Shown here: piece by piece, positions 1 through 8,494 of the stretch | Layout of the letters: every line of letters begins with the position of its first letter | Position numbering within the stretch: the first letter of the stretch is position 1 | NCBI RefSeq assembly: GCF_015207705.1 | Contig: NZ_JADEWI010000056.1 | Location: 1 to 41,139, forward strand | From: Nostoc sp. LEGE 06077 | Lineage (GTDB): Bacteria; Cyanobacteriota; Cyanobacteriia; Cyanobacteriales; Nostocaceae | Length of the DNA stretch: 41,139 nucleotides | Direction: 5' to 3' | The notes under the pieces: model-generated | Told to the model about the DNA's origin: nothing | The model's input: only the letters and a program-made list of their open reading frames with translations | Databases searched by the model: none | Translations under genes and position numbers: made by a program

Positions 1-216
1 TTGCGAAGATAAAAAGAGTAATCGAGACTTAGCCAAAGTTCGAGTTGTCGGTGAGCATATTAATCGGAAACTAAAGATATTTAAAATCTTGTCTGACCGT
101 TATCGCAATCGGAGAAAAAGATTTAGTTTGAGATTTAATCTCATCGCTGGTTTGTACAACTATGAGCTTCGTCTCCCTAAAACTGAATCTGCTTAACTGA
201 CTTTTGCAAGAGGTCT
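1..216 (+). mobile_element. right end of an IS5-type insertion sequence (truncated by window edge)
   Basis: The transposase C-terminus is followed within 20 bp by CTTTTGCAAGAGGTCT (201-216), whose reverse complement AGACCTCTTGCAAAAG resembles an IS end. The left half lies outside the window, so family and target duplication cannot be checked. Confidence 0.6.
2..196 (+). CDS. transposase C-terminal fragment, IS5-like DDE family (partial)
   Basis: This is an open frame from the window edge to a TAA stop, 64 residues. It contains VRVVGEHINRKLKIFKIL, then YRNRR and LRFNLIAGLYNYEL, the usual tail of IS5-family DDE transposases (the final acidic helix VxxEHxNxxLKxFKIL and the basic YRNR block). 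The N-terminal part with the first catalytic aspartates is outside the window, so it is unknown whether the gene is intact. Confidence 0.75.
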   Translation, partial: CEDKKSNRDLAKVRVVGEHINRKLKIFKILSDRYRNRRKRFSLRFNLIAGLYNYELRLPKTESA

Positions 217-317
217 ATTTATTCTAATTATTGTCGAGAATGTAGACAGAGCGATCGCACTAAAATCAAAAAGGTGTAACTATTCAAGTCAAACCTTTTA
301 ATACAACAAAACCTAAC

Positions 318-608
318 TCATAAAATAGGTTGAAAATGTTCAACTATCGGAAAGGGTTCATAAAAATGGTGGAGAAGTTGTTTCCATTGCTGATATTCAG
401 ACGAACTTCTAAACCCGACTGTATGAGCCTCTAAAGTTTCCCATTTAACCAACAATAAATATTTTCCCCTGACTTCTAAACATTGATGAAGTTCATGGGA
501 TATGTAGCCATTCATTGATGAAATGAGAGGAGAGGCTTGTTGGAAAGCTTTTGCAAACTCTTGCTCAGTGCCACTTTTGACATTGAGCATTACTGCTTCT
601 AGAATCAT
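318..608 (-). CDS. small ABM-fold (antibiotic biosynthesis monooxygenase-like) protein
   Basis: This 96-residue protein has the alpha/beta ferredoxin-like ABM pattern: an N-terminal strand (ILEAVMLNVKSG), a helix (QEFAKAFQQASPLI), then GYISHELHQCLE and a YLLLVKWETLEAH strand-helix. The C-terminal FRSSSEYQQWKQLLHHFYEP matches a common ABM end. Family members are usually dimeric and either oxidise small aromatic or quinone substrates without cofactor, bind haem, or have no known activity; the substrate cannot be read from sequence. It follows the exported-protein gene at 621-1046 by 12 bp and is probably cotranscribed. A second ABM gene at 15514-15819 lies at the other side of the oxygenase island. 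Confidence 0.8.
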   Translation of the reverse strand: MILEAVMLNVKSGTEQEFAKAFQQASPLISSMNGYISHELHQCLEVRGKYLLLVKWETLEAHTVGFRSSSEYQQWKQLLHHFYEPFPIVEHFQPIL

Positions 609-620
609 AATATTGTAGGT

Positions 621-1046
621 TTACAACACGTTTATCCTACCATCATCTTGAATGTACACTGAGCGATCGCCAGGAACCCGCGCAGTCGGACGCAATTCTA
701 CGCGCAAAGTTGCTAAATTGGGTTTAGCAAGATTAACTTCTACCGACCTACCCGTTTCATCCCAAAATATTAAAGATGTATTTGGTTCAGTACCTTCTAG
801 TTGATCTAAATTGAGAATTTGTCCAGGATTTAGGGAAATTGGGTCAGTAATTGAAGGCTTTTGTAGTTTCAGCACCCGCGGAGTTCTGTTAACCACTAGC
901 ACGCGGATACGTTGCCCTGGTGTAAACTGAATTGGAGCCTTACCACAGTTAGACGCACAAGTTCCAGCCATTGAAATCTTAGGTTCATTGCTGGCTGTCA
1001 ATAGCAAAGTAGCGGTAATTAAAAAAGCTGATATTAATTTAGACAT
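621..1046 (-). CDS. small exported protein of unknown function
   Basis: This 141-residue protein begins with a typical signal peptide (MSKLISAFLITATLLLTAS). The mature part starts near a close cysteine pair (GTCASNCG) and continues with short beta-like segments (IRVLVVNRTPRVLKL, SLIFWDETGRSVEVNL), suggesting a small periplasmic or lipid-facing beta-sandwich. I do not recognise a named family. It lies 12 bp upstream of the ABM gene at 318-608, so the two are likely an operon. Confidence 0.65.
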   Translation of the reverse strand: MSKLISAFLITATLLLTASNEPKISMAGTCASNCGKAPIQFTPGQRIRVLVVNRTPRVLKLQKPSITDPISLNPGQILNLDQLEGTEPNTSLIFWDETGRSVEVNLAKPNLATLRVELRPTARVPGDRSVYIQDDGRINVL

Positions 1047-1288
1047 AACAGAATTTACACAGTTAGTATTTATGTAGATTTGAATACCTCAGCGTAACAC
1101 CGTACTTACTAATTTGTGTATTAGTGTAAATCCTGATGCTGAAAGAGTGCTGAGTTGAAAGTGCTGAGTCATTCAACACTATCACCTCTCATCTTCTCTG
1201 CGACTCCGCGTCTCTGCGTGAAATTATTCAAAAAATGTTGGGTTACAGCGCAAATATTATCCGTGCGCCTGTACCCAACCGACCACCA

Positions 1289-2080
1289 CTATTTGCTTTC
1301 TTGCATACTTCTGACGATTTTAGTCACAAGCTTTCTGGGTGTGAATCTGACAGATTCGGTAAGTAGTTTATTTTTCAAACCAGGAACCACCACAGTTTTG
1401 TTATCAAACAAAGCTTCATAGCCAATTTTTGCCACAGTTTCCGCATCCATAATTTTTTGACCGCTAACAAGCTTTGAGTCTTCCATCGCCGCGCGTTTTT
1501 GGAAATTTGATTCTGTCGGCCCTGGACAAAGTGCAGTTACAGAGACACCTGTACCTTCTAATTCATTAGCGATCGCTTCTGAAAATGATAATACATAAGC
1601 CTTACTTGCATAATAAACCGCCATTAAAGGGCCTGGTTGAAAAGCCGCAGTTGAAGCCAAGTTCAAAATTTTGCCATAACCTTGCTTCACCATATCCTTG
1701 AGAAACAACTTAGTTAAATGAGTGAGACACATCACATTAACTTGCAGCATTTGTAACTCCGCAGTTAAATCTGTTTCGTTAAACAAACCATAACTAGCAA
1801 AACCCGCATTGTTAATCAGAATATCAATCTTAATTGATGCTTGTTGTAACTCCGAAAAAAGCTCATCTGGTGCAGCAGGATTCGCCAAATCTTTAGCGAT
1901 AACTTTGACATTAATCCTAAAGTTAGTTCTTAATTCAGCAGCAATTTGATGGAGTTTTTGCTCACTTCTAGCGACTAAAACCAAATTGTACTTATCTTGA
2001 GCAAATAACTTGACAAATTCATAGCCAATCCCACCAGAAGCACCAGTAATCAGAGCCGTTTTTTGGCGATCGCTTTGCAT
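1289..2080 (-). CDS. short-chain dehydrogenase/reductase (SDR), classical type
   Basis: This 263-residue NAD(P)-dependent oxidoreductase has the nucleotide-binding TGASGGIG (residues 12-19), NNAG (90-93), the catalytic Ser near 143 in LNLAST, and YYASK with Tyr156 and Lys160. The ARSEQKL segment after strand 2 (Arg38) favours NADP(H). Length and motif spacing match the DltE/YqjQ-like group of classical SDRs that act on carbonyl or hydroxyl groups; the substrate is unknown. AAGG precedes the ATG at ribosome-site distance. It stands between the exported-protein gene and the lipase-like gene, all on the minus strand, consistent with a role in carbonyl reduction in the lipid-oxidation island (inference). 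Confidence 0.9.
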   Translation of the reverse strand: MQSDRQKTALITGASGGIGYEFVKLFAQDKYNLVLVARSEQKLHQIAAELRTNFRINVKVIAKDLANPAAPDELFSELQQASIKIDILINNAGFASYGLFNETDLTAELQMLQVNVMCLTHLTKLFLKDMVKQGYGKILNLASTAAFQPGPLMAVYYASKAYVLSFSEAIANELEGTGVSVTALCPGPTESNFQKRAAMEDSKLVSGQKIMDAETVAKIGYEALFDNKTVVVPGLKNKLLTESVRFTPRKLVTKIVRSMQESK

Positions 2081-2300
2081 AACTTTACCTTAATTAAAAT
2101 CTAGAAAACAAAAATAGTTAGCTATTATCCATGACTAATAACTGACTACAATAAAACTGCAAATGTTTCCTAACAAAACTCAAAAAACCTCCTCTCTTCC
2201 CTCCTCCGCAAACCTTTGTCTTGAAAAGTTTCCTACGGAGGGAAACCCTCCTGAGAACTTTTCGCTGCGTATACCTTAGCGCAACTCTGCATTTAACAAA

Positions 2301-3716
2301 TTATTGCCATTGGGAAATTTCTAAATTCACTGCTGCTTTTGTCCCCACAACATCTCGACCACGTTGCGGTAAGAGAATATCAGCACCTACACTTAAGTCA
2401 ATATTAGGCTCTGAATTTTCCGAATTCCAACAGTATTTTGCTTTGTATGTATCATCTTCGGCTGTGACATCCACAATTAAATAATCAGACCATAAAGGTA
2501 ACTGGTCGATGTGACTATCAAACAACCAATCTCTTTCTTTCTTTGTAAAAGAATGCAACGCCAAACGAATTGCATATCTACAAGTACTATCGGCATTAAC
2601 TGCATAGCGGGGAATTAAGAAAGCCGTAAACAGTGGTACAGGCTTATCTCTAGTTAGTTCCACCGTAATGGGACAATAACGGTCAATTGCTTGTTCATGG
2701 ATGGGAGTAGGTAGACCGCGCAAAGCCACCCGAACTTCCATCTGATAAAAAGTATTTTGGCGATCGCTTAATTCTACATTACCCAAAGACAGCTTTACCT
2801 TGATATCACCAAACAAAAACCGTTGCAGATTTTGATAAGCCTCTTCCGAGTTCACCATTCCATAACGTCCGCCATGAGTCCGATGAATATAAGCTCGATG
2901 CGCTCCTCTGACATAAGCTTTATCTATCTGAACTAAACCATCACTTTGCGGCCCTACAGCCTTTTGGGACAAACCAGCCCCATTTTCATAATCACGGGCA
3001 TTTGTACCAATAATACAAAAAACGCGGTCTGGCGAAAAAGCATCATCTAGACTTTGGGGGTCAAAAGTTTGCGGTAAGGAACGCATTGAGTTGAGTTTAT
3101 TTTCGGGAGTGAAGTATTCATACATTCTTTGGGGGCCAAAATCATCAGAATTATTCCATCTCACCGTATCTCTGACACCTTCAATTAAGCCGCCGCCAAC
3201 TTGAAAATAAATTCCCCCATGCGGTGTACCATAAGTAAATAATTTATCAATATGATCTTCAGCTTTCTCACCGTAATCTGGATAAATTTTTTGCATCAAA
3301 CTGCGACAAACAAGACCTCCCATTGAGTGAGCAATTAAATAAACTTTGTTCGCTCCACTTTCTTGTTTGACTACATTAATTAGGTCTCTTAAACCCCTAG
3401 CAATTTCCTCCATTTCCAGGCGGATGATACTGTCTGAACCAAAACTAGGAGAAGTAATATCATAAAATCGATAAATCCAAATAGTTTTGATGTTACTGCT
3501 CAACTGCTTATTATCAAACACAGGGCGATAACCGTGGTCAGCTAATAATCGCAATAATGGACTTTCAAAAAAAAACTTTTCTGGAGTACCTTGTTCTCCC
3601 ACACGAATATGAGTTGAACCACTGTTAAATCCATAAAATGGATCATTTACAGTTTGGTCAACATCTTTATCTGAACCTGCATAGCCACGAACATAAATAA
3701 TTGGCAAATAGTTCAT
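2301..3716 (-). CDS. alpha/beta hydrolase, lipase/esterase-like
   Basis: This 471-residue protein has an alpha/beta-hydrolase N-terminal half: IIYVRGYAGS near the oxyanion-hole strand, then LIAHSMGGLV with the nucleophile Ser131. QSDGLVQ (Asp259) and RTHGGRYGM (His281) are the likely remaining triad members, in the order usual for lipases. Residues about 305-471 form a separate beta-rich domain with no name I recognise. There is no signal peptide. A very good ribosome site (AAGGAGG) sits 8 bp before the ATG. It is probably a lipase or esterase releasing acyl chains, but the substrate is not shown by sequence. Confidence 0.85.
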   Translation of the reverse strand: MNYLPIIYVRGYAGSDKDVDQTVNDPFYGFNSGSTHIRVGEQGTPEKFFFESPLLRLLADHGYRPVFDNKQLSSNIKTIWIYRFYDITSPSFGSDSIIRLEMEEIARGLRDLINVVKQESGANKVYLIAHSMGGLVCRSLMQKIYPDYGEKAEDHIDKLFTYGTPHGGIYFQVGGGLIEGVRDTVRWNNSDDFGPQRMYEYFTPENKLNSMRSLPQTFDPQSLDDAFSPDRVFCIIGTNARDYENGAGLSQKAVGPQSDGLVQIDKAYVRGAHRAYIHRTHGGRYGMVNSEEAYQNLQRFLFGDIKVKLSLGNVELSDRQNTFYQMEVRVALRGLPTPIHEQAIDRYCPITVELTRDKPVPLFTAFLIPRYAVNADSTCRYAIRLALHSFTKKERDWLFDSHIDQLPLWSDYLIVDVTAEDDTYKAKYCWNSENSEPNIDLSVGADILLPQRGRDVVGTKAAVNLEISQWQ

Positions 3717-3786
3717 TGATATCCTCCTTATTTATTGTTATTAGTCATTAGTTATTTAAGTAGTAACTCTTGACTATTGACTCTTA

Positions 3787-3948
3787 GAGGATGTTTGAAA
3801 AGTCATGATTGATGTATCAAATATTTTTTACCCTTCCCTAACCCACCCCTTATAAAGGGGAGATAACAGTTTCCCCCCTTTATAAGGGGGGATTAAGGGG
3901 GATAATAATGTGATTAAAATTACAACTAACCACTTTTCAAACAACCTC
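3787..3948. mobile_element. MITE M3 with TTA target duplication, holding palindromic repeat C1
   Basis: Terminal inverted repeats GAGGATGTTTGAAAAGT (3787-3803) and the reverse complement of ACTTTTCAAACAACCTC (3932-3948) match at 16 of 17 positions. They are flanked by TTA on both sides (3784-3786 and 3949-3951). It is about 162 bp with no coding capacity. The 3-bp duplication is like that of IS5-family/IS1031-type elements. Confidence 0.7.
3831..3906. repeat. palindromic intergenic repeat, family C, copy C1
   Basis: Two G/C-arm hairpins in tandem: CCCCTTATAAAGGGG, then CCCCCCTTTATAAGGGGGG followed by ATTAAGGGGG. The same pattern recurs near 15835, 22751-23057 and 37255-37570. It lies inside MITE M3. 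Confidence 0.7.
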
Positions 3949-3965
3949 TTAATACAAACATTTAT

Positions 3966-3990
3966 CGTTCCCAAGTTACACCTGGGAACG
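3966..3990. terminator. hairpin downstream of the RoxA-like gene
   Basis: CGTTCCCA (3966-3973) and TGGGAACG (3983-3990) form an 8-bp stem with a 9-nt loop about 35 bp past the stop of the RoxA-like gene. There is no clear T-run on the minus strand, so it may be a repeat rather than a true terminator. Confidence 0.35.
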
Positions 3991-4024
3991 ACTAGTTAAA
4001 TAACAAGCATTCTGACGAGTTGTT

Positions 4025-6031
4025 TTAGAAAGTTTTCACAAACTCGATCAGGGCTTTTTTGTCATCATCTGACAAATTAGAGCCAAAAGTATGACCCCTA
4101 TCTTCAATGAAGTCAGGAGACTTATTCGCTCTTAATAATACACGGGCAAGTTTACCTTTAATGCCGCCTTCTGGTCTTAAATCTTGGAATAAGTTACCCA
4201 GATTCAGAGAAGTAATTGCCTCTCTCATATTGACGTTTGCCAACAAGTTTACAGGAGTGCCTTTAGGTACAGGTAAACGCAATTTGGGATTGGGATCTCC
4301 TGGGGGCAAATCTAATTTAGTCTTGCTGTCTGTTCTGCTGATAATGTTTTCCCGTTTTTCAGGACAAAGCAGTTTTTCCATCGCATCGGTATAGGCTTCT
4401 ATCCGACCTTTCACCGAAGGATCTTCGTTATATAAACCTAGGGTGTTGTTATGGAGAAATGGTGCTGTTGCCCAAATACTAATTAGGGAAGGTGTGCGGT
4501 AATAGCCTAAGCCGCCTTCTGGTATTTGGAAATTGATCGGTTTGGCTTTGTCGAAGGGATTATCCAGTGTCAGTTCACCAGGAGAAGGTAGTTCTTTATA
4601 AGTTTTGGAAGAGAACTGCTCCCAGATATGGCCTTTGGTGGCGTTAGTTCCTAAAGAACGGGAAATATTCGTACCAAGCAGTGTGACTGGATAACGCTGA
4701 TCATCAGATAAGAAATTATGGTCGAGGAAATTGCTACTTGATACAGATTCTTCGTACCATTTTTTAGCTTGGTCGGGGTCAGCCGCAATTTCCGCAGTTG
4801 GCTTTTTACTGGAGTGACAAGATGCACAGGTATCAGCAAAAACTATCTTGCCGCGTTCGAGAACCTTTTCATCTTTGGTTAAGAAAGCTTCACCATCGGG
4901 TGCATCTTTGAGGTGCATCGGTTGGATAGTTTTGAGGAATGCTTCTGCATCAGCCATACGTGCTTCTGTTTGTCTCCAGCCTTCGCAATTTTTTCTGGCT
5001 GTTTCAATATCAAAAGGACGTTGGGGAGTTCGGCCTAACATCGCTTCGTGGAGAGTTAACCAATAGTCACCACACATCCCAATATTGACGTAGACTCGCA
5101 AAGAAGCAATAGCTACCCCTGTGGAGTCTGCACCATCTTTGAGAATGTGATTGACATTTTTGATGGAACCGTCGTTCATCACCTCTGGGTATGTGGGGCG
5201 ATCGCCTAAATTAAAAATGGCGTTAATCGCATTAGGATTATTAATGTGATCTGTCGCAATCCGGGAAGTGTCAGACGTACCAGGACGCTGTGCCATCAAG
5301 ACTTGCTTGATGAAACTATCTTGTCTTAGTTTCGTAGAAAATAATTCGCTTTCTTTAATATACTGATTGCCCAAAGCGGGAACGAGGTTTTCCCATTGCG
5401 GGTGTTCTTTATCTTTGGGCGGGTTCAGTGGGTCTAAAGCAACGTGACAAATAGCACAAGACTGGCCAATCAGATAAGGTGGCTCAATTTCTGAGTTCTT
5501 AATATATTGCTGATAGTTCCATTTTGCTCTGTCAAATTTGGGGTTGGGAAACTTGCGTAACCCAATCACACCAGTAGAAAGGGGGTCTTTACACTTATCC
5601 AACAAAAACCCATATTCATCTGCTTCGGTGGCTTTTTCACATCCAGGGTCGTTAATTGCGCCAAAGCGTTTCAAACGTTGATCATGGTCATACTGCTTCG
5701 AGTTAATCAGCTGGAGTAGGTCAACACCACCGTGGGTGCGCTTGGCAATATCCCGATAGTATGTAGCATTACCACCAGTCCATAAGTACCAAGTACATCG
5801 ACCTCTTTTTTCCGCTTCGGTAAGATTCTCCTTAGTATATGGCGGGAGATATCCGATACCATCGCAGTTATCGGTATAAGCCGCATCATTATACTCATTA
5901 GAGATGGAAGCAGGTGTTTCACTATACTCACTAGCTAGAGCTATTGGTGTGCTATGCCAACTGCAAAATGTAATTGCGATCGCGGCGAAAACCACCAAAC
6001 AGCCTTTACACAATAGGCGTATTTTGTTCAT
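4025..6031 (-). CDS. RoxA/RoxB-like dihaem c-type cytochrome (rubber oxygenase family)
   Basis: This 668-residue exported protein has a signal peptide (hydrophobic VVFAAIAITFC, likely cut after PIALA). Two haem-binding motifs are present: CAICH (192-196) and CASCH (402-406), with a C-terminal RGHTFG histidine (647) as likely distal ligand. Segments such as STGVIGLRKFPNPKFD, EIEPPYLIGQSC, ALDPLNPP and AQRPGTSDTS match what I recall of RoxA-type rubber oxygenases of Gram-negative bacteria, as do length and haem spacing. Those enzymes cleave poly(cis-1,4-isoprene) with O2. Other internal cysteines may form disulfides. I start at the ATG at 6031, which opens the signal peptide directly; a GTG seven codons upstream is possible. 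The substrate here is unknown: polyisoprenoid, carotenoid or unsaturated lipid are all plausible. Confidence 0.88.
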   Translation of the reverse strand: MNKIRLLCKGCLVVFAAIAITFCSWHSTPIALASEYSETPASISNEYNDAAYTDNCDGIGYLPPYTKENLTEAEKRGRCTWYLWTGGNATYYRDIAKRTHGGVDLLQLINSKQYDHDQRLKRFGAINDPGCEKATEADEYGFLLDKCKDPLSTGVIGLRKFPNPKFDRAKWNYQQYIKNSEIEPPYLIGQSCAICHVALDPLNPPKDKEHPQWENLVPALGNQYIKESELFSTKLRQDSFIKQVLMAQRPGTSDTSRIATDHINNPNAINAIFNLGDRPTYPEVMNDGSIKNVNHILKDGADSTGVAIASLRVYVNIGMCGDYWLTLHEAMLGRTPQRPFDIETARKNCEGWRQTEARMADAEAFLKTIQPMHLKDAPDGEAFLTKDEKVLERGKIVFADTCASCHSSKKPTAEIAADPDQAKKWYEESVSSSNFLDHNFLSDDQRYPVTLLGTNISRSLGTNATKGHIWEQFSSKTYKELPSPGELTLDNPFDKAKPINFQIPEGGLGYYRTPSLISIWATAPFLHNNTLGLYNEDPSVKGRIEAYTDAMEKLLCPEKRENIISRTDSKTKLDLPPGDPNPKLRLPVPKGTPVNLLANVNMREAITSLNLGNLFQDLRPEGGIKGKLARVLLRANKSPDFIEDRGHTFGSNLSDDDKKALIEFVKTF

Positions 6032-6673
6032 AAAACTCTCAATGAGTAACACCTAAACCTAGTCAGGTGCTTCTTAATAGCAAAGCTTCACCATTAATTC
6101 ACCATTTTACTGATTTATCCTTCAGATATTTTGGGCGAATAAATAATATTGCTCCTTAACTTAGGCAAGGTCATCTATGAAGTTACTACACAAGTTTGCC
6201 AAACGTCACTAAAAAAAATTGATCCTTATATGAACTGAATCTTTTTAAAAAATTGTAAACTTATCCGGGTGTGACTAAGTTCATTTGTTATCGTGTAAGC
6301 GACATTTCAAACTGGGTTAATTTTGTAACAAATCGTTGTATGGGAGATTGTATTAATGTTGCGTTAACCTTAGTATCAAAAAAAAGGATAACTTAAGATT
6401 TGATTTGTTGAGGATGCTAGTTTCACTCAATTATAAAAAAATCTGATTTAATGGCTAAACCGTGAACCGGTAAGCCTTCAGTTTCATATTTGGGCAGCAA
6501 ACTAAGTAACAAAAACTCAATCTTTTATATCACATCCGAAAATCTCAAGTTTGAACTTGTAAGTATTAAAAACTCAAACCCAGAGTATCTACACAACAGT
6601 AGTTATCTGGGTAATTTTTGCTTACACAGTAACAATTTTAATACTTGATTCTATTGCCAATAGAGAGGAGAGT
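6032..6673. other. divergent intergenic region, no gene seen
   Basis: About 640 bp of AT-rich DNA separates the RoxA-like gene (minus) from the flavin reductase gene (plus), so it must carry both promoters. I found no convincing ORF, RNA gene or repeat family member. A ribosome site (AGAGGAGAG) lies directly before the plus-strand ATG. Confidence 0.5.
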
Positions 6674-8092
6674 ATGGAGAACGATATTATTTTTAAGCCA
6701 TTGCAATTTCGGAATCTCATTGTCAAAAACCGGATTTTTCGCTCCAGTATCTCCGGTAGGTGGGACAACTACGATGGTTCCGGTACTCAAGCCAGAATTA
6801 ACTGGGAAGAAAAGTTTGCCCGTGGTGGAGTAGGGGCAATTATTACTTCTTTTGTACCAGTAGCGATTCGTGGGCGTATTATGCCCAACTACGCCACAAT
6901 TCACTCTGATGACAGAATTCCTTTTTGGCGCAAAGTAGGTGAAAAAGTCCATGAATATGACTGTAAATTAATTTTGCAACTCAGCCATTCAGGAAGACAG
7001 CAAGACATTGGTGGTGTAGAAAATGACGGTTTAAAAGCCTTAAGTTCTACCAGCAAAACTGAATCATTCCACGGCTTACTCTGTCAAGCTATGACTTTGA
7101 CAGAAATTAAAGAAACCATCCAAATGTTTGCTGATGGTGCTAGACGGGCGCGTTTAGCTGGTTTAGATGGGATAGAGCTACACAGTGGTAACGGTTATTT
7201 ATTCAATCAGTTTCTTAGTTCAGGAATTAACGATCGCACCGACGAATATGGTGGTTCACTAGAAAATCGGGCAAGGTTTTTACTAGATGTGATTCGGGCG
7301 ATTCGTAAAGAAGTCGGGAATGACTTTCACCTGCAATTTAAAATTAGTGCTGTCGATTACAACAACGCCGTGATTCCTTGGGAAAAACCAGGAAATACCT
7401 TAGAAGAATCTGTCCAAATTTGTAAATGGGCTGAAGAAGCTGGTGCAGATGCAGTCCATGTATCGGTAGGAAGTATATTTCCTCATCCCCTTAACCCCAT
7501 TGGAGATTTTAATTTTGAGGTCATCACTAAAACCTATGACACAATGCTCTCCAGTGGTAATCAAACAATTCGCAACTACATCTTATTCCGTTACAAACTG
7601 TTGAATCCAATTTTTAAATTTTTTTGGAATAAGGTTAAGAAACAAATTCCAGCACCTGCATTTAGTGGTAATTATGTTTCTGATGATGAAATGCGAAAAC
7701 TCTTGATAGAAAACCAAGGGAAAAATTTACTTTCATCCCAAGCAATTAAACAAGCCGTGAATATTCCGGTTTTGTGTACTGGTGGTTTTCAACAAGGTTC
7801 GTTTATTCGCCAAGCCATTAATGATGGCTATTGTGATGGTGTAACAATTGCTCGACAATTGATTGCCAATAACGATTTACCAAAACAATTACAACAAGGT
7901 AAAGACTTACCAGATAGACCATGTACCTACTGTAATAAATGCCTACTTAACGTCATTGAAAATCCCTTGGGTTGTTATGAATTAAGTCGCTTTGATAATG
8001 ACTATGAAGCGATGATGGCAGAAGTTATGTCAGTCTTTCATGGCGATGAGTCAGCAAAACATAACGCAGAAGTTCCAGTATTACGAGTTTAA
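6674..8092 (+). CDS. old-yellow-enzyme-like NADH:flavin oxidoreductase with C-terminal Fe-S cysteine cluster
   Basis: This 472-residue FMN-dependent TIM barrel opens with FKPLQFRNLIVKNRIFRS and carries the family signature ELHSGNGYLFNQFL followed by NDRTDEYGGSLENRARF (about 168-202). LCTGGFQQ and VTIARQLIANNDLP form the C-terminal FMN phosphate region. Cys417, 420, 423 and 434 (CxxCxxC then C after 10 residues) resemble the 4Fe-4S site of 2,4-dienoyl-CoA reductase and trimethylamine dehydrogenase, but the FAD/NAD domain those enzymes have after the cluster is absent. Residues about 295-345 form an insertion (FRYKLLNPIFKFFWNKVKK). It likely reduces C=C bonds of enones or enals, the plant OPR step being a parallel (inference). 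Good ribosome site AGGAGAG. Confidence 0.9.
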   Translation: MENDIIFKPLQFRNLIVKNRIFRSSISGRWDNYDGSGTQARINWEEKFARGGVGAIITSFVPVAIRGRIMPNYATIHSDDRIPFWRKVGEKVHEYDCKLILQLSHSGRQQDIGGVENDGLKALSSTSKTESFHGLLCQAMTLTEIKETIQMFADGARRARLAGLDGIELHSGNGYLFNQFLSSGINDRTDEYGGSLENRARFLLDVIRAIRKEVGNDFHLQFKISAVDYNNAVIPWEKPGNTLEESVQICKWAEEAGADAVHVSVGSIFPHPLNPIGDFNFEVITKTYDTMLSSGNQTIRNYILFRYKLLNPIFKFFWNKVKKQIPAPAFSGNYVSDDEMRKLLIENQGKNLLSSQAIKQAVNIPVLCTGGFQQGSFIRQAINDGYCDGVTIARQLIANNDLPKQLQQGKDLPDRPCTYCNKCLLNVIENPLGCYELSRFDNDYEAMMAEVMSVFHGDESAKHNAEVPVLRV

Positions 8093-8123
8093 TTTGTTCT
8101 TGGTCATTCAGATTTAATGCGGT

Positions 8124-8430
8124 GTGCAAGTTATTTTTAAATCCCTTTCCAAACCTCTCCTGTTAGCGATGCTACAGTGTACACACAAATGTTGCTAAAA
8201 TACCTGTCCCGCCTCGGAATAAATTCCGAGTCTCATAGCGCAAGTCCTCTGAAGAGGACTCCACAAAAAATTTATTTCAGTCCAAGCTTTGTGGACTTTG
8301 GCTATGAGCCTAGAACTAAAGTTCTAGGAGGGAATGGCTCTAACATAAAAATCACCAACTTGTGTATACACTCTCATCTTCCCTTGTAGGAAAAGGTTTG
8401 GGGCTGAGATTTGAGAGAAAGTTGTACACA
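8124..8430 (-). repeat. palindromic repeat family G, copy G1, split by element P1
   Basis: The outer parts match the reverse complement of the intact copy at 27465-27585: GTGCAAGTTATTTTTAAAT and CTTTCCAAACCTCTCC on the left, CTTCCCTTGTAGG and TTTGAGAGAAAGTTG on the right. P1 sits where the second hairpin of family G would have its apex. Confidence 0.6.
8172..8373 (+). mobile_element. nested-hairpin element P, copy P1 (degenerate)
   Basis: The ends are CTACAGTGTACACACAA and ACTTGTGTATACACT. Inside are the hairpins CTCGGAATAAATTCCGAG, GTCCTCTGAAGAGGAC, a damaged GTCCAAGCTTTGTGGAC, and CCTAGAACTAAAGTTCTAGG. The inner pairing block is mutated on its right side (AGGAGGGA against AGGCGGGA in other copies). 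It is non-coding. Confidence 0.75.
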
Positions 8431-8494
8431 ACATTAATTTACAAAGGACAAATGACCATTGACTCTTGACCATTAACCAGAGAGTGACTTTGTA

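Noticed and set aside
4025-6031. Assignment as ordinary cytochrome c peroxidase or MauG
   Set aside because: The protein is about twice as long as those families, and its segments before the first haem fit RoxA-type proteins better.
8177-8389. Open frame of 70 codons over element P1 (similar frames at 15084-15413, 22819-23028 and 28528-28785)
   Set aside because: They simply translate the hairpins of element P in whichever frame is open; they have no ribosome site and differ in start, end and length between copies.
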